Shown here: one piece after another, positions 44,649 to 52,298 of the stretch
Layout of the letters: each line of letters begins with the position of its first letter
How positions within the stretch are numbered: the first letter of the stretch is position 1
DNA from: Paracoccaceae bacterium
GTDB lineage: Bacteria; Pseudomonadota; Alphaproteobacteria; Rhodobacterales; Rhodobacteraceae
Length of the DNA stretch: 64,000 nucleotides
Assembly (NCBI GenBank): GCA_007692585.1
Contig: REBU01000036.1
Location: 38,256-102,255 of the forward strand
Direction: 5' to 3'
Program-made: the position numbers and the translations under genes
The notes under the pieces: model-generated
What the model was told of the DNA's origin: nothing
Database searches by the model: none
The model's input: only the letters and a program-made list of their open reading frames with translations

Positions 44649-44924
44649 CGTATCCCGGCCTTCTGCTCTGTGCGAAAGATGCGACACGATGCCACATTTT
44701 TGCCATTTTCTCAACCGCGAAGGGAAACGATCACAGCGTGCCCTGACGCGGCACAGGCCAGGGCCATCGAGCTGGCATCACCGGCACAGGCCGGCAGGGC
44801 TGATGTCATAAGGTCAAGGGCATCTTGTAACTTTGACACATCGACGGGCGTATCGTCGTGTGATCTTTGTTGCTTTGACAAGGCGGGCCGGGCATCACAG
44901 CCTGAGCGAGGAGAAGACCTGCAT
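44649..44924. promoter_or_regulatory. Divergent intergenic region
   Basis: These 276 bases separate the unknown gene from the CDP-alcohol gene and hold both promoters. Two TTGACA hexamers (44833-44838 and 44875-44880) face the CDP-alcohol gene but neither has a convincing -10 box at normal spacing. A GAGGAG at about 44907-44912 lies about 12 bases before the ATG at 44925, farther than usual. No small gene is credible. Confidence 0.35.
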
Positions 44925-45533
44925 ATGTTTGACCGTCACCTGCGCCCGTTGATCGACCCGCCGCTGAACCGTCTCGGGCAGGGTGTGGCGCGCCTGGGGC
45001 TGAGCGCCAATCAGGTCACGCTGATCGGACTGGGGCTGGGGCTTGCCGCAGCGGCGGCGATCTGGTCCGAGGCGTTCTGGCTGGCCTTCGTGCTCATTCT
45101 GGCATCCCGGCTTGCCGACGGGCTGGACGGCGCCGTGGCGCGCCTGCGCGGCGTGACGAATTTCGGCGGCTTCCTCGATATCGTCTGCGATTTCGTGTTT
45201 TACGCGGCGATTCCGCTGGCTTTTGTGGCGCAGGACCCGGCTGGCCATGGCTTGGCGGGCGCGTTTTTGCTGCTCAGCTTCTATGTCAATGCCGCCACGT
45301 TCCTCGGCTTTGCGATCCTGGCGGAAAAGCAGAAGATGCAGAGCGATGCGCATGGGGTGAAATCGCTCTATTTCACCGGCGGCCTGCTCGAAGGCACCGA
45401 AACGATTGCGTTTTTTCTGCTTCTCTGCCTGTTTCCAGACGCGTTCGCCGCGCTGGCCTGGAGCTTTGGTGCGCTGTGCCTGATCACCGCCGCCGCGCGG
45501 GTCATGCTGGCGGCGCGCATGTTCCGAGGCTGA
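44925..45533 (+). CDS. CDP-alcohol phosphatidyltransferase family membrane enzyme
   Basis: The protein has 202 residues and about five hydrophobic segments. The catalytic motif is D65-x2-D68-G-x2-A-R with D85 and D89 following (RLADGLDGAVAR...FLDIVCD), the four-Asp site of the family. It joins a CDP-linked lipid and an alcohol. Length and the absence of strong PgsA/PssA marks leave the product open; a phosphatidylinositol or archaetidyl-type reaction or a head-group variant is possible. Convergent with bpt, 12 bases apart. Confidence 0.82.
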   Translation: MFDRHLRPLIDPPLNRLGQGVARLGLSANQVTLIGLGLGLAAAAAIWSEAFWLAFVLILASRLADGLDGAVARLRGVTNFGGFLDIVCDFVFYAAIPLAFVAQDPAGHGLAGAFLLLSFYVNAATFLGFAILAEKQKMQSDAHGVKSLYFTGGLLEGTETIAFFLLLCLFPDAFAALAWSFGALCLITAAARVMLAARMFRG

Positions 45534-45545
45534 GCGCTTCGTGGA

Positions 45546-46400
45546 TCAGATCTCGCGCGCAGGTGCTGCGGCGATGGGCGCGCTGATCGCATTGGGCAGC
45601 GTCAGGCCAGAGACCTGATCGGCGATTGGCTTTACAGCCAGTGGATGCGTGGCGGCGCTGAAATCGCGCGGGTCCGTCATGTTGCGCCACTGCCCGTCAT
45701 GATAAATTTCAAGCGCAGAGAATTTCGCCTTGTAATCCATCTTCGGACTGCCCGGCACCCAATAGCCAAGATAGACATAGGGCAGGCCGACCTTCCGCGC
45801 GAGGTTGATCTGGTCGAGGATCATGAAACTGCCCAGCGAATCCTTGTCCAGCGTCGGATCGAAGAAGGAATAGACCAGCGACAACCCGTCATCGAGCACA
45901 TCGGTCAGACAGACCGCCGCCAGACTGCGCTGGCCTTCGGGCGTCGTCGCGGCATATTCGAGCACGCGTGTGCGCACCGGGGTTTCTTCGATCATCGCGG
46001 CAAATTCGAACACATCCATATCCGCCATGCCACCATCGGCATGACGATGATCGAGATAGCGGCGGAACAGGTCAAACTGGTCTTCCGTGGCCCAGGCGCT
46101 GGTCACATGACGCTGTAGATGCGCGTTGCGCCGCTCGACGCGGCGCTGCGACCGGCTGAGCGTGAAATCAGCCACCCGGATACGCGCCGACAAGCAGGCA
46201 TTGCATTCTGCGCAGGACGGGCGATAGAGCACATTCTGCGAGCGCCGGAAGCCTTGTTTCGACAATGTGTCATTCATCGATTCCGCCTGCTCGCCCTGCA
46301 GGGCCGTGAACAGCTTGCGCTCCATCCGGCCCGCGAGATACGGGCAGGGCTGGGGCGCCGTCACATAGAACTGAGGGATCGTCGGCAGAGAGTGGCGCAT
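45546..46400 (-). CDS. bpt: Aspartate/glutamate leucyltransferase (Bpt/ATE family)
   Basis: The protein has 284 residues. The N-terminal Cys-rich part ([14 protein letters not shown], then [12 protein letters not shown] near residues 60-72) and the conserved run [15 protein letters not shown] mark the arginyl/leucyl-tRNA-protein transferase family. Bacterial Bpt adds leucine to N-terminal Asp or Glu, creating a degron for ClpAP. It is transcribed leftward; the 78 bases upstream hold a hairpin behind the RDD gene. Confidence 0.92.
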   Translation of the reverse strand: MRHSLPTIPQFYVTAPQPCPYLAGRMERKLFTALQGEQAESMNDTLSKQGFRRSQNVLYRPSCAECNACLSARIRVADFTLSRSQRRVERRNAHLQRHVTSAWATEDQFDLFRRYLDHRHADGGMADMDVFEFAAMIEETPVRTRVLEYAATTPEGQRSLAAVCLTDVLDDGLSLVYSFFDPTLDKDSLGSFMILDQINLARKVGLPYVYLGYWVPGSPKMDYKAKFSALEIYHDGQWRNMTDPRDFSAATHPLAVKPIADQVSGLTLPNAISAPIAAAPAREI

Positions 46401-46440
46401 ATTTTCAGGATGTTAAATCAATAAACAGAGGTCAGACTAG

Positions 46441-46468
46441 CAAGGCTTTTGACTTTCGCCAAGCCTTG
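46441..46468 (-). terminator. Hairpin behind the RDD gene
   Basis: CAAGGCTT (46441-46448) pairs perfectly with AAGCCTTG (46461-46468) around a 12-base loop, starting 10 bases after the RDD stop. There is no strong T run on either strand, so it may stabilise the mRNA end or be a weak terminator between the RDD gene and bpt. Confidence 0.4.
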
Positions 46469-46478
46469 TCTTGCACGG

Positions 46479-46913
46479 TCACGTTGTGGTGGGACGATGC
46501 AGCATCGTGGTGCCCAGAAACAGGTCATGCAAGCCCTGCCGGTGATTGGTGAGCAGGATCGAGACCATCGAGGCGATCTGCAGCGGAAACACGGTCCAGA
46601 GCCCGGCATGCGCGGCGCTGTAGGCAAAGGCCGTCATGGCGTCGGGCTGGCCGCCCTTCAGGCTGCGCCATTCCAGCGCCATGAGCATCATGCCCAGCGT
46701 CGCGCGGTAGCGCGTGAGCATCACCGTGCGATAACCGATCGACACGGCGGCATAGATCACAGGCAGGAAGAACGCCCCGACAAAGAGCGTCAGCGCCAGG
46801 GCAACGACGGTCATAAGCGCGGTGACGACCAGATCAATCGCCCAGGCGAGACTGCGCTTCAGTGGCACATCAGCGTAGAATTCCGGCTGCATCTCTGGAT
46901 CAGGCAGGGTCAT
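46479..46913 (-). CDS. RDD-family membrane protein
   Basis: The protein has 144 residues with about three membrane segments. The Arg-Asp-Asp-type start is seen as LKRSLAWAIDLVVTA, and the middle has YRTVMLTRYRATLGMMLM, the usual RDD pattern of an Arg near a helix followed by a Gly-Met turn. RDD proteins are poorly understood; some are ion antiporters. It overlaps the YbaK gene by four bases and so belongs to the aminotransferase transcript. Confidence 0.8.
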   Translation of the reverse strand: MTLPDPEMQPEFYADVPLKRSLAWAIDLVVTALMTVVALALTLFVGAFFLPVIYAAVSIGYRTVMLTRYRATLGMMLMALEWRSLKGGQPDAMTAFAYSAAHAGLWTVFPLQIASMVSILLTNHRQGLHDLFLGTTMLHRPTTT

Positions 46914-47377
46914 TCGATAAAATCCGCAACTGTTGCATGGCTGAGGGACATAAGCATCGCGGGCGCGATTGAAAAGACGTGACGCGGCGTGCCAGCCGCG
47001 GCCCAGACCATCGCGAAATTCATCAGGCGCGGGTCGATCCAGGTGGGTGTGGGCGAAAGATGGCCCAGGGGCGACACACCGCCGATGGCAAATCCTGTCG
47101 CCGCGCGCACCTGCGTGCCATCCGCGCGCGCCAACGACTCGCCTGCCAGCGCCGAGGCTTTGGCGGTATCCACACGGTTGCCGCCCGCAGTCAGGAACAG
47201 CCGCACCTCGCCGCTTTCGACACCAACGAAGATGATCGATTTCACGATCTGGTCAATCTCGCAGCCGCAGGCCGCCGCCGCTTGTTCCGCTGTGCGGGCC
47301 TCGCCCGCGTCCATGCAAGTGTCGGGCAGGCCCGCATCCAGAAGCGCCTGCCGGACGCGGGCCAGCGATTTGCTCAT
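46910..47377 (-). CDS. YbaK/EbsC-type aminoacyl-tRNA editing protein
   Basis: The protein has 155 residues. It has the INS/YbaK fold: AAACGCEIDQIVKSIIF with the central Lys, then FLTAGGNRVD and GVSPLGHL with the Gly-x-x-Pro turn. Relatives such as ProXp-ala and YbaK deacylate mischarged tRNA-Pro (Ala or Cys). The specific mischarged tRNA cannot be read. Overlaps the RDD gene by four bases and the aminotransferase stop by one. Confidence 0.85.
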   Translation of the reverse strand: MSKSLARVRQALLDAGLPDTCMDAGEARTAEQAAAACGCEIDQIVKSIIFVGVESGEVRLFLTAGGNRVDTAKASALAGESLARADGTQVRAATGFAIGGVSPLGHLSPTPTWIDPRLMNFAMVWAAAGTPRHVFSIAPAMLMSLSHATVADFIE

Positions 47378-48699
47378 TACTCCAGCGTGTCCAGCACCTC
47401 GCCCAGCGTCCCGATCAGCTGGTCGATATGGTCCTTCTCGATGATCAAGGGCGGCGACATGGCGATGATGTCGCCGGTCGTACGGATCAGGATGCCTTTT
47501 TCATAGGCTTTCAGGAAGGCCGAAAACGCGCGCTGTGTGGGTTTGCCCGCAATCGGTTCCAGCTCCACAGCGCCGATCAGACCCATATTGCGGATGTCGA
47601 TGACATGGGGCTTGTCGCGCAGGGAATGCACGGCCTCTTGCCAATAGGGGGCCATTTCGGCGGCGCGCTCGAACAGCGCGTCCTCGCGGTAGGTTTCCAG
47701 CGTCGCAAGGCCCGCCGCGCAGGCGATGGGGTTGCCGGAATAGGTATAGCCGTGAAACAGCTCGATCAGATGGTCGGGGCCTTGCATGAAGGCGTCATGG
47801 ATCGCGGGCGTGGTCAGCACCGCGCCCATCGGGATCACGCCATTGGTCAGACCCTTGGCGCAGGTGATCATGTCCGGCATCACGTCGAAATGCTGCGCGC
47901 CAAAGGCACTGCCCAGACGCCCGAAGCCGGTGATCACCTCGTCGAAGATCAACAGGATGCCGTGTTTCGCGGTGATCTCACGCAGGCGCTGCAGATAGCC
48001 TTTGGGCGGGATCAGCACACCGGTCGAGCCCGCGACAGGTTCCACGATCACCGCCGCAATCGTGTCGGGGCCGTGCAATGCCACGATGCGCTCCAGATCA
48101 TCAGCCAGATGCGCGCCATGTTCGGGCTGGCCCTTGGACCATTGGTTCTCTGGGATATGCGTGTGGGGCAGGTGGTCTACGCCTGCCAGCATCGCGCCGA
48201 AATGGCGGCGGTTGTTGACGATGCCGCCCACGGAGATGCCGCCGAAATTCACCCCGTGATAGCCGCGCTCGCGCCCGATCAACCGGGTGCGTGCGCCGTC
48301 GCCACGGGCGCGGTGATAGGCGATGGCGATTTTCAGCGCAGTTTCCACGGCCTCGGAGCCGGAATTGACAAAAAACGCATGGTCAATCCCATCAGGCGCA
48401 AGGTCCACGAGCCGGTTGGCCAGTTCAAACGCTTTCGGGTGGCCCATCTGGAAGGCCGGCGCGTAATCCAGTTCCGCCGCCTGTTTCTGGATCGCTTCCA
48501 CAATGCGCGGGCGCTTGTGGCCTGCATTGCAACACCACAGCCCGGCGGTCCCGTCCAGCACCTGCCGCCCGTCAGAGGTGGTGTAGAACATGCCCTCGGC
48601 TTCGACCAGCATGCGTGGCGCGGCCTTGAACTGGCGATTGGCCGTGAACGGCATCCAGAAGGCGCGCAGGTCATTGGGGGTGGGACGATCGAGGGCCAT
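47377..48699 (-). CDS. Class III aminotransferase, omega-amino acid:pyruvate type
   Basis: The protein has 440 residues. The PLP lysine lies in ITCAKGLTNG (near 285), with the cofactor run NSGSEAVETALKIA (about 111-124), HGVNFGGISVGG, and the Asp in LIFDEVITGFGR. The start WMPFTANRQFKAAPR resembles beta-alanine:pyruvate aminotransferases. Its product in that case is malonate semialdehyde, which MmsA-type enzymes can use; the link is inference. First gene of the transcript continuing through YbaK and RDD. Confidence 0.88.
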   Translation of the reverse strand: MALDRPTPNDLRAFWMPFTANRQFKAAPRMLVEAEGMFYTTSDGRQVLDGTAGLWCCNAGHKRPRIVEAIQKQAAELDYAPAFQMGHPKAFELANRLVDLAPDGIDHAFFVNSGSEAVETALKIAIAYHRARGDGARTRLIGRERGYHGVNFGGISVGGIVNNRRHFGAMLAGVDHLPHTHIPENQWSKGQPEHGAHLADDLERIVALHGPDTIAAVIVEPVAGSTGVLIPPKGYLQRLREITAKHGILLIFDEVITGFGRLGSAFGAQHFDVMPDMITCAKGLTNGVIPMGAVLTTPAIHDAFMQGPDHLIELFHGYTYSGNPIACAAGLATLETYREDALFERAAEMAPYWQEAVHSLRDKPHVIDIRNMGLIGAVELEPIAGKPTQRAFSAFLKAYEKGILIRTTGDIIAMSPPLIIEKDHIDQLIGTLGEVLDTLE

Positions 48700-48771
48700 G
48701 GGAGATCTCCGGCGGAAATATGATCAAATCACGCTAGCAGAATTGCAGCACTTGGCAAGGGGCAGACAGAC

Positions 48772-48801
48772 AAAGGCCCCGATGCGATCACCGGGGCCTT
48801 T
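48772..48801 (-). terminator. Intrinsic terminator of the TRAP operon
   Basis: A perfect ten-pair stem AAAGGCCCCG (48772-48781) with CGGGGCCTTT (48792-48801) lies 18 bases past the stop of the TRAP large permease gene in the leftward direction. On that strand it ends in TTT followed by GTCTGTC. It is the strongest terminator in the window and also separates the TRAP operon from the aminotransferase operon. Confidence 0.75.
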
Positions 48802-48819
48802 GGCGTGCGCGCGCCGCGT

Positions 48820-50175
48820 TCAGAGCATGCGCCCCGGTAACCAGAGCACCAGTTGCGGGAACATGAACACGCAGATCACCGCCAACATCTGCAACAGCAC
48901 GAAGGGAATGACGCCCTTGTAGATGTCGATGATCGTGACACCGGGCGGGGCCACGCCCTTGAGATAGAAGAGCGAGAAGCCCACGGGCGGTGTCAGGAAG
49001 CTGGTCTGCAGCACTACGGCAAAGAGCACGATGAACCAGATCTGATCGAAGCCGAGCAGCACCACCACGGGTGCGACCAGCGGCAGCATGATCAGCGAGA
49101 TTTCCAGCCAGTCGAGGAAGAAGCCCGCCAGAAAGGCGATGAACAGGATCGTCAGCACGATGCCCGAAGGACCGAAGGGCAGGCCCTGAAGCGATTGGCT
49201 GATGAACTCGTCGCCGCCAAGCTGGCGCATGACAACGGCGAACATGGTCGCGCCGAGAAAGATCCCGAAGATGAACGCCGTGGTCAGCGTGGTCTTCATG
49301 CCGACGTCTTTCAGCACCGCAAGCGAGAGCCGCCCGTTCGCCGCCGCCAGCAACGTCGCGCCGAATGCGCCCACGCCCGAGGCCTCGGTGGGGGTGGCCA
49401 GCCCCATGAAGATCGACCCCAGCACGGCGAGGATCAGCAGGAGCGGCGGGACAACAGCGAGGAGGGTATTGAAGATCAGCTTCGCGGTGACAGGGGGCAG
49501 GTCTTGCGGGGCAGGGGCGAGTGTCTTGAAGAAGGTTGCCGCGCCCATGATGTAGATGATGTAGAACACCCCCAGCATCAGCCCTGGAATGAGCGCGCCC
49601 ATGAACAGGTTGCCCACCGAGACCGACATCTGGTCGGCCATGATGATCAGCATGATCGAGGGCGGGATCAGGATGCCCAGCGTCCCCGCCGAGCACACGA
49701 CCCCCGAGGCAAAGCCTTTGTTATACCCCTGACGGAGCATGATCGGCATGGACAGAAGTGCCAGCAGCACCACCGATGCGCCCACGATGCCGGTTGAGGC
49801 CGCCAGAAGGATGCCGATCAGCACCACGCCCAGCGCCAGCCCGCCCCGGAAGCGGCCAAAAAGCTGGATGAAATTCTCCATCAGCTTTTCGGTGACACCA
49901 GAGCGTTCCAGCATCAGACCCATATAGATGAACATCGGCAGCGCCACGAGAATCCAGTTCGACATCTGTCCCCAGATGCGCTGGACGAAAATCCCGAAGA
50001 TGCGGAAATCGGTCAGGAAGTAAGTGTCCCAGTTGAACCATTCAAAGCCGAAGATCGCGATGAAGCTGAAGCCGATCGATACACCGGCCAGCGCCCATGC
50101 GACGGGGATGCCGGTAAAGATCAGCGCGATGAAGGAAACCAGCATCGCGACGACGAGGATTTCGTTGATTTCCAT
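48820..50175 (-). CDS. dctM: TRAP transporter large permease (DctM-type)
   Basis: The protein has 451 residues and about twelve membrane segments, starting with MEINEILVVAML at ATG 50175. The family marks GVVCSAGTLGILIPPSIML and FTGIPVAWALAGVS are clear, as is ASGVGAFGA near residue 300. It moves a solute, usually a dicarboxylate, keto acid or amino acid, using a sodium or proton gradient. In-frame codons upstream overlap the small-permease region and are not part of it. The last gene before the terminator. Confidence 0.93.
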   Translation of the reverse strand: MEINEILVVAMLVSFIALIFTGIPVAWALAGVSIGFSFIAIFGFEWFNWDTYFLTDFRIFGIFVQRIWGQMSNWILVALPMFIYMGLMLERSGVTEKLMENFIQLFGRFRGGLALGVVLIGILLAASTGIVGASVVLLALLSMPIMLRQGYNKGFASGVVCSAGTLGILIPPSIMLIIMADQMSVSVGNLFMGALIPGLMLGVFYIIYIMGAATFFKTLAPAPQDLPPVTAKLIFNTLLAVVPPLLLILAVLGSIFMGLATPTEASGVGAFGATLLAAANGRLSLAVLKDVGMKTTLTTAFIFGIFLGATMFAVVMRQLGGDEFISQSLQGLPFGPSGIVLTILFIAFLAGFFLDWLEISLIMLPLVAPVVVLLGFDQIWFIVLFAVVLQTSFLTPPVGFSLFYLKGVAPPGVTIIDIYKGVIPFVLLQMLAVICVFMFPQLVLWLPGRML

Positions 50176-50225
50176 CCCTTGTTCCTGTCCTGAGTAAAAA
50201 CCGTGCCTGGGCAGGCGGTCGGGGG

Positions 50226-50828
50226 TTATTGCGTGGCGCGCGGGCGCGGGAAATTGATCAGATAGGCGCTGACACGGAGCAGCCGCGCGAAGGCCGCGAG
50301 CGCGATATAGCCAAAGGCCAGCACGATCACGCTCTTGATCATCCAGCGATTGGCCAGCCCACCGGGCGCAGACGAGCGCTCGCCCCGATTGTAGGAGGCT
50401 TCGACGAAGGGGATGCCATAAGAGATGATCAGCCAGCACATCGGCAGGATGATCGCGACAATCGAGAACGCCTCGATCACGGCGCGGGTGGTCTGGCGGA
50501 AATTTGCAGCGAGCACATCGACGCGCACATGGCTGTCATGCATCAGCGCATAGCCGATGCCAAACATGAACCCCACGGCATACATGTGCCACTGCACTTC
50601 CTCGATCCAGACGTAATTGACCCCGAGCGCGTAGCGCATCGCGACATTGGCCACGATCAGCAGGACCAGCAGAATCCAGATGCTGTTGAGGATATAGGAC
50701 ACGAGTTCCAGTACGGCCTCGATCATGTCGGAGGCGCGTGTGCGGGGAAAATCCAGCCCGTGGCTGCGCGCGCCGGCGTCCTCGACTTTCTCGGGGTCGA
50801 TATCGAATTGCGAAGGTTGGGTGCTCAT
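50226..50828 (-). CDS. dctQ: TRAP transporter small permease (DctQ-type)
   Basis: The protein has 200 residues and four hydrophobic segments behind a polar N-terminus of about 35 residues. The DctQ run NYVWIEEVQWHMYAVGFMFG is present. It sits between the binding protein and large permease genes and forms the membrane complex with DctM. The gap to dctM is 50 bases. Confidence 0.9.
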   Translation of the reverse strand: MSTQPSQFDIDPEKVEDAGARSHGLDFPRTRASDMIEAVLELVSYILNSIWILLVLLIVANVAMRYALGVNYVWIEEVQWHMYAVGFMFGIGYALMHDSHVRVDVLAANFRQTTRAVIEAFSIVAIILPMCWLIISYGIPFVEASYNRGERSSAPGGLANRWMIKSVIVLAFGYIALAAFARLLRVSAYLINFPRPRATQ

Positions 50829-50930
50829 GCTGCTCTGTCCCGTCTTGACGCGCCAGCGGGGGCGCGGGGGCCTGTTTCTCGGCAGCCGCGCCCTGTTGCG
50901 AGGGCGCGGCCTGTCATTGATCAGGCGGGA

Positions 50931-51992
50931 TTATTCGCCGATACGGGTCTGCCAGTCGCGCGGCAGATAGCCCATTTCGCGCCATGGACGCAATTCGGCC
51001 TGAAACTCCATCATCGAACCGTAGACCTTGCCGAACATCTCGTTCTGTTCTGACCAGCGGCCCAGAACCGTCACGGCAGCTTCGCGGAACGCGGCGATCT
51101 GCTCGTCCGAATAGGTGCGCACATTGGTACCCTGTTCCTCAAAGCGCGAGATCGCGGCACCTTGCAGCGCTTCTGCGCGTGCGATGGCATAAGCATTGCC
51201 CGCCATGCAGGTGGTCTCGATCATGGCCTTGGTCTGATCGCCAAGCCCGTTCCAGACATCAAGATTGATATACAGGAACTGGTTGGTCGAGGGCTGGTGC
51301 CAGCCGGGCAGATACAGATAGGGCGCGACCTGATAGAAACCGAGTTGCTCGTCCACGGTCGGCAGCGAGAATTCGGTCGCGTCCAGCGTGCCGGTCTCCA
51401 GCGCCTGATACAGCTCGCCGCCCGGCAGCAGGGTCACGGACATGCCGAACTCCTGGAAGATTTCGCCACCCACACCAGCCGCGCGGAAGCGCAGGCCCTG
51501 CAGGTCTTCGACCGTGTTCACTTCATTGCGGAACCAGCCTGCTGTCTCAGGGCTGATTGTGCCGCACAAGACCGGATGGACGTTGAACGGATGGAAGGTT
51601 TCTTCCAGCAATTCCTGCCCGCCATGGTGGGTCATCCACGCCAGAAATTCGACCGATTCCAGCCCGAAAGGCGTGGCCCCGAACAGCGCCGCCGCCGGAA
51701 CCGTGCCCCATTCATAGCCCATCCAGCTATAGCCCGCGTCAATATTGCCTTCAGAAACGTTCTCGAAAATCGACAGCGCAGGCACGACCGCGCCCGGTTC
51801 TGCCGTGCGCAGATCGATATTGCCGCCCGAAACTGCGCGCAGCTGGTCAGCCACCCATGGCATCGTGTCGCCCAGCGCGGTCAGGGTCGAGGCGAAGCTC
51901 ATCGGCACCTGCCAGCGGACGCGCTCCTGCGCGGAGACGGCGCTCGCGGCGATGCTCGCGGTCAGTGCCGTGGTGATAAGAAGTTTATTCAT
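50931..51992 (-). CDS. dctP: TRAP transporter solute-binding protein (DctP-type)
   Basis: The protein has 353 residues with a signal peptide (likely cut after VSA at residue 21). The mature part has the TRAP-binding features SFASTLTALGDTMPW, then MGYEWGTVPAAA and the long central helix region, with the substrate-contacting Arg in LRFRAAGVGGE. The pocket residues are not diagnostic by eye; the form resembles those for mannitol/chloroaromatic or keto acids. First gene of the TRAP operon, behind the palindrome near 52.14 kb. Confidence 0.9.
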   Translation of the reverse strand: MNKLLITTALTASIAASAVSAQERVRWQVPMSFASTLTALGDTMPWVADQLRAVSGGNIDLRTAEPGAVVPALSIFENVSEGNIDAGYSWMGYEWGTVPAAALFGATPFGLESVEFLAWMTHHGGQELLEETFHPFNVHPVLCGTISPETAGWFRNEVNTVEDLQGLRFRAAGVGGEIFQEFGMSVTLLPGGELYQALETGTLDATEFSLPTVDEQLGFYQVAPYLYLPGWHQPSTNQFLYINLDVWNGLGDQTKAMIETTCMAGNAYAIARAEALQGAAISRFEEQGTNVRTYSDEQIAAFREAAVTVLGRWSEQNEMFGKVYGSMMEFQAELRPWREMGYLPRDWQTRIGE

Positions 51993-52298
51993 TATAATTC
52001 CTCCGGTCGTTGGACTTTGGTCCTTGTATCCACCCCCTTGGGATGGGATGCGTCAAGAGAAAAGCCGCACCGATGCGCAATGAAATTGCTCATCTAGGGC
52101 CAAAAATCCGGCTGGCCGCTCCTCCCTCAGACGCAGTGGTAAAGTGAACTTACCAATTCTGGCAAGGGAAATTTTCACAAACGCTTTGCGGAGCTGGTCA
52201 AATCGCCGCCAGCCCCTGCGATTTGGGCTGATTTTCTGCGTTTGCACAGGGGTTTGGGGGAATTGACGTTGTTTTCGTCCCGGTGCAAGGTCACGCCC
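51993..52298. promoter_or_regulatory. Divergent promoter region of TRAP operon and glnE
   Basis: These 306 bases between dctP and glnE hold the TGGTAA-N7-TTACCA palindrome and several AT-rich stretches. No gene of credible composition occurs. The TTGACG at about 52263 faces glnE but lacks a clear -10 partner. Confidence 0.4.
52137..52155. promoter_or_regulatory. Palindromic operator candidate upstream of the TRAP operon
   Basis: A perfect inverted repeat TGGTAA (52137-52142) and TTACCA (52150-52155) with a seven-base spacer lies 145 bases before the dctP start. The TGGT...ACCA form is typical of GntR/FCD-family operators, which often govern TRAP transporters for sugar acids and dicarboxylates. 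No such regulator gene is in the window, so it would act in trans. Confidence 0.5.

Noticed and set aside
43989..44924. A 312-residue N-terminal extension of the CDP-alcohol phosphotransferase
   Set aside because: It crosses lysC and the unknown gene on the other strand. The family-length protein starts at ATG 44925.
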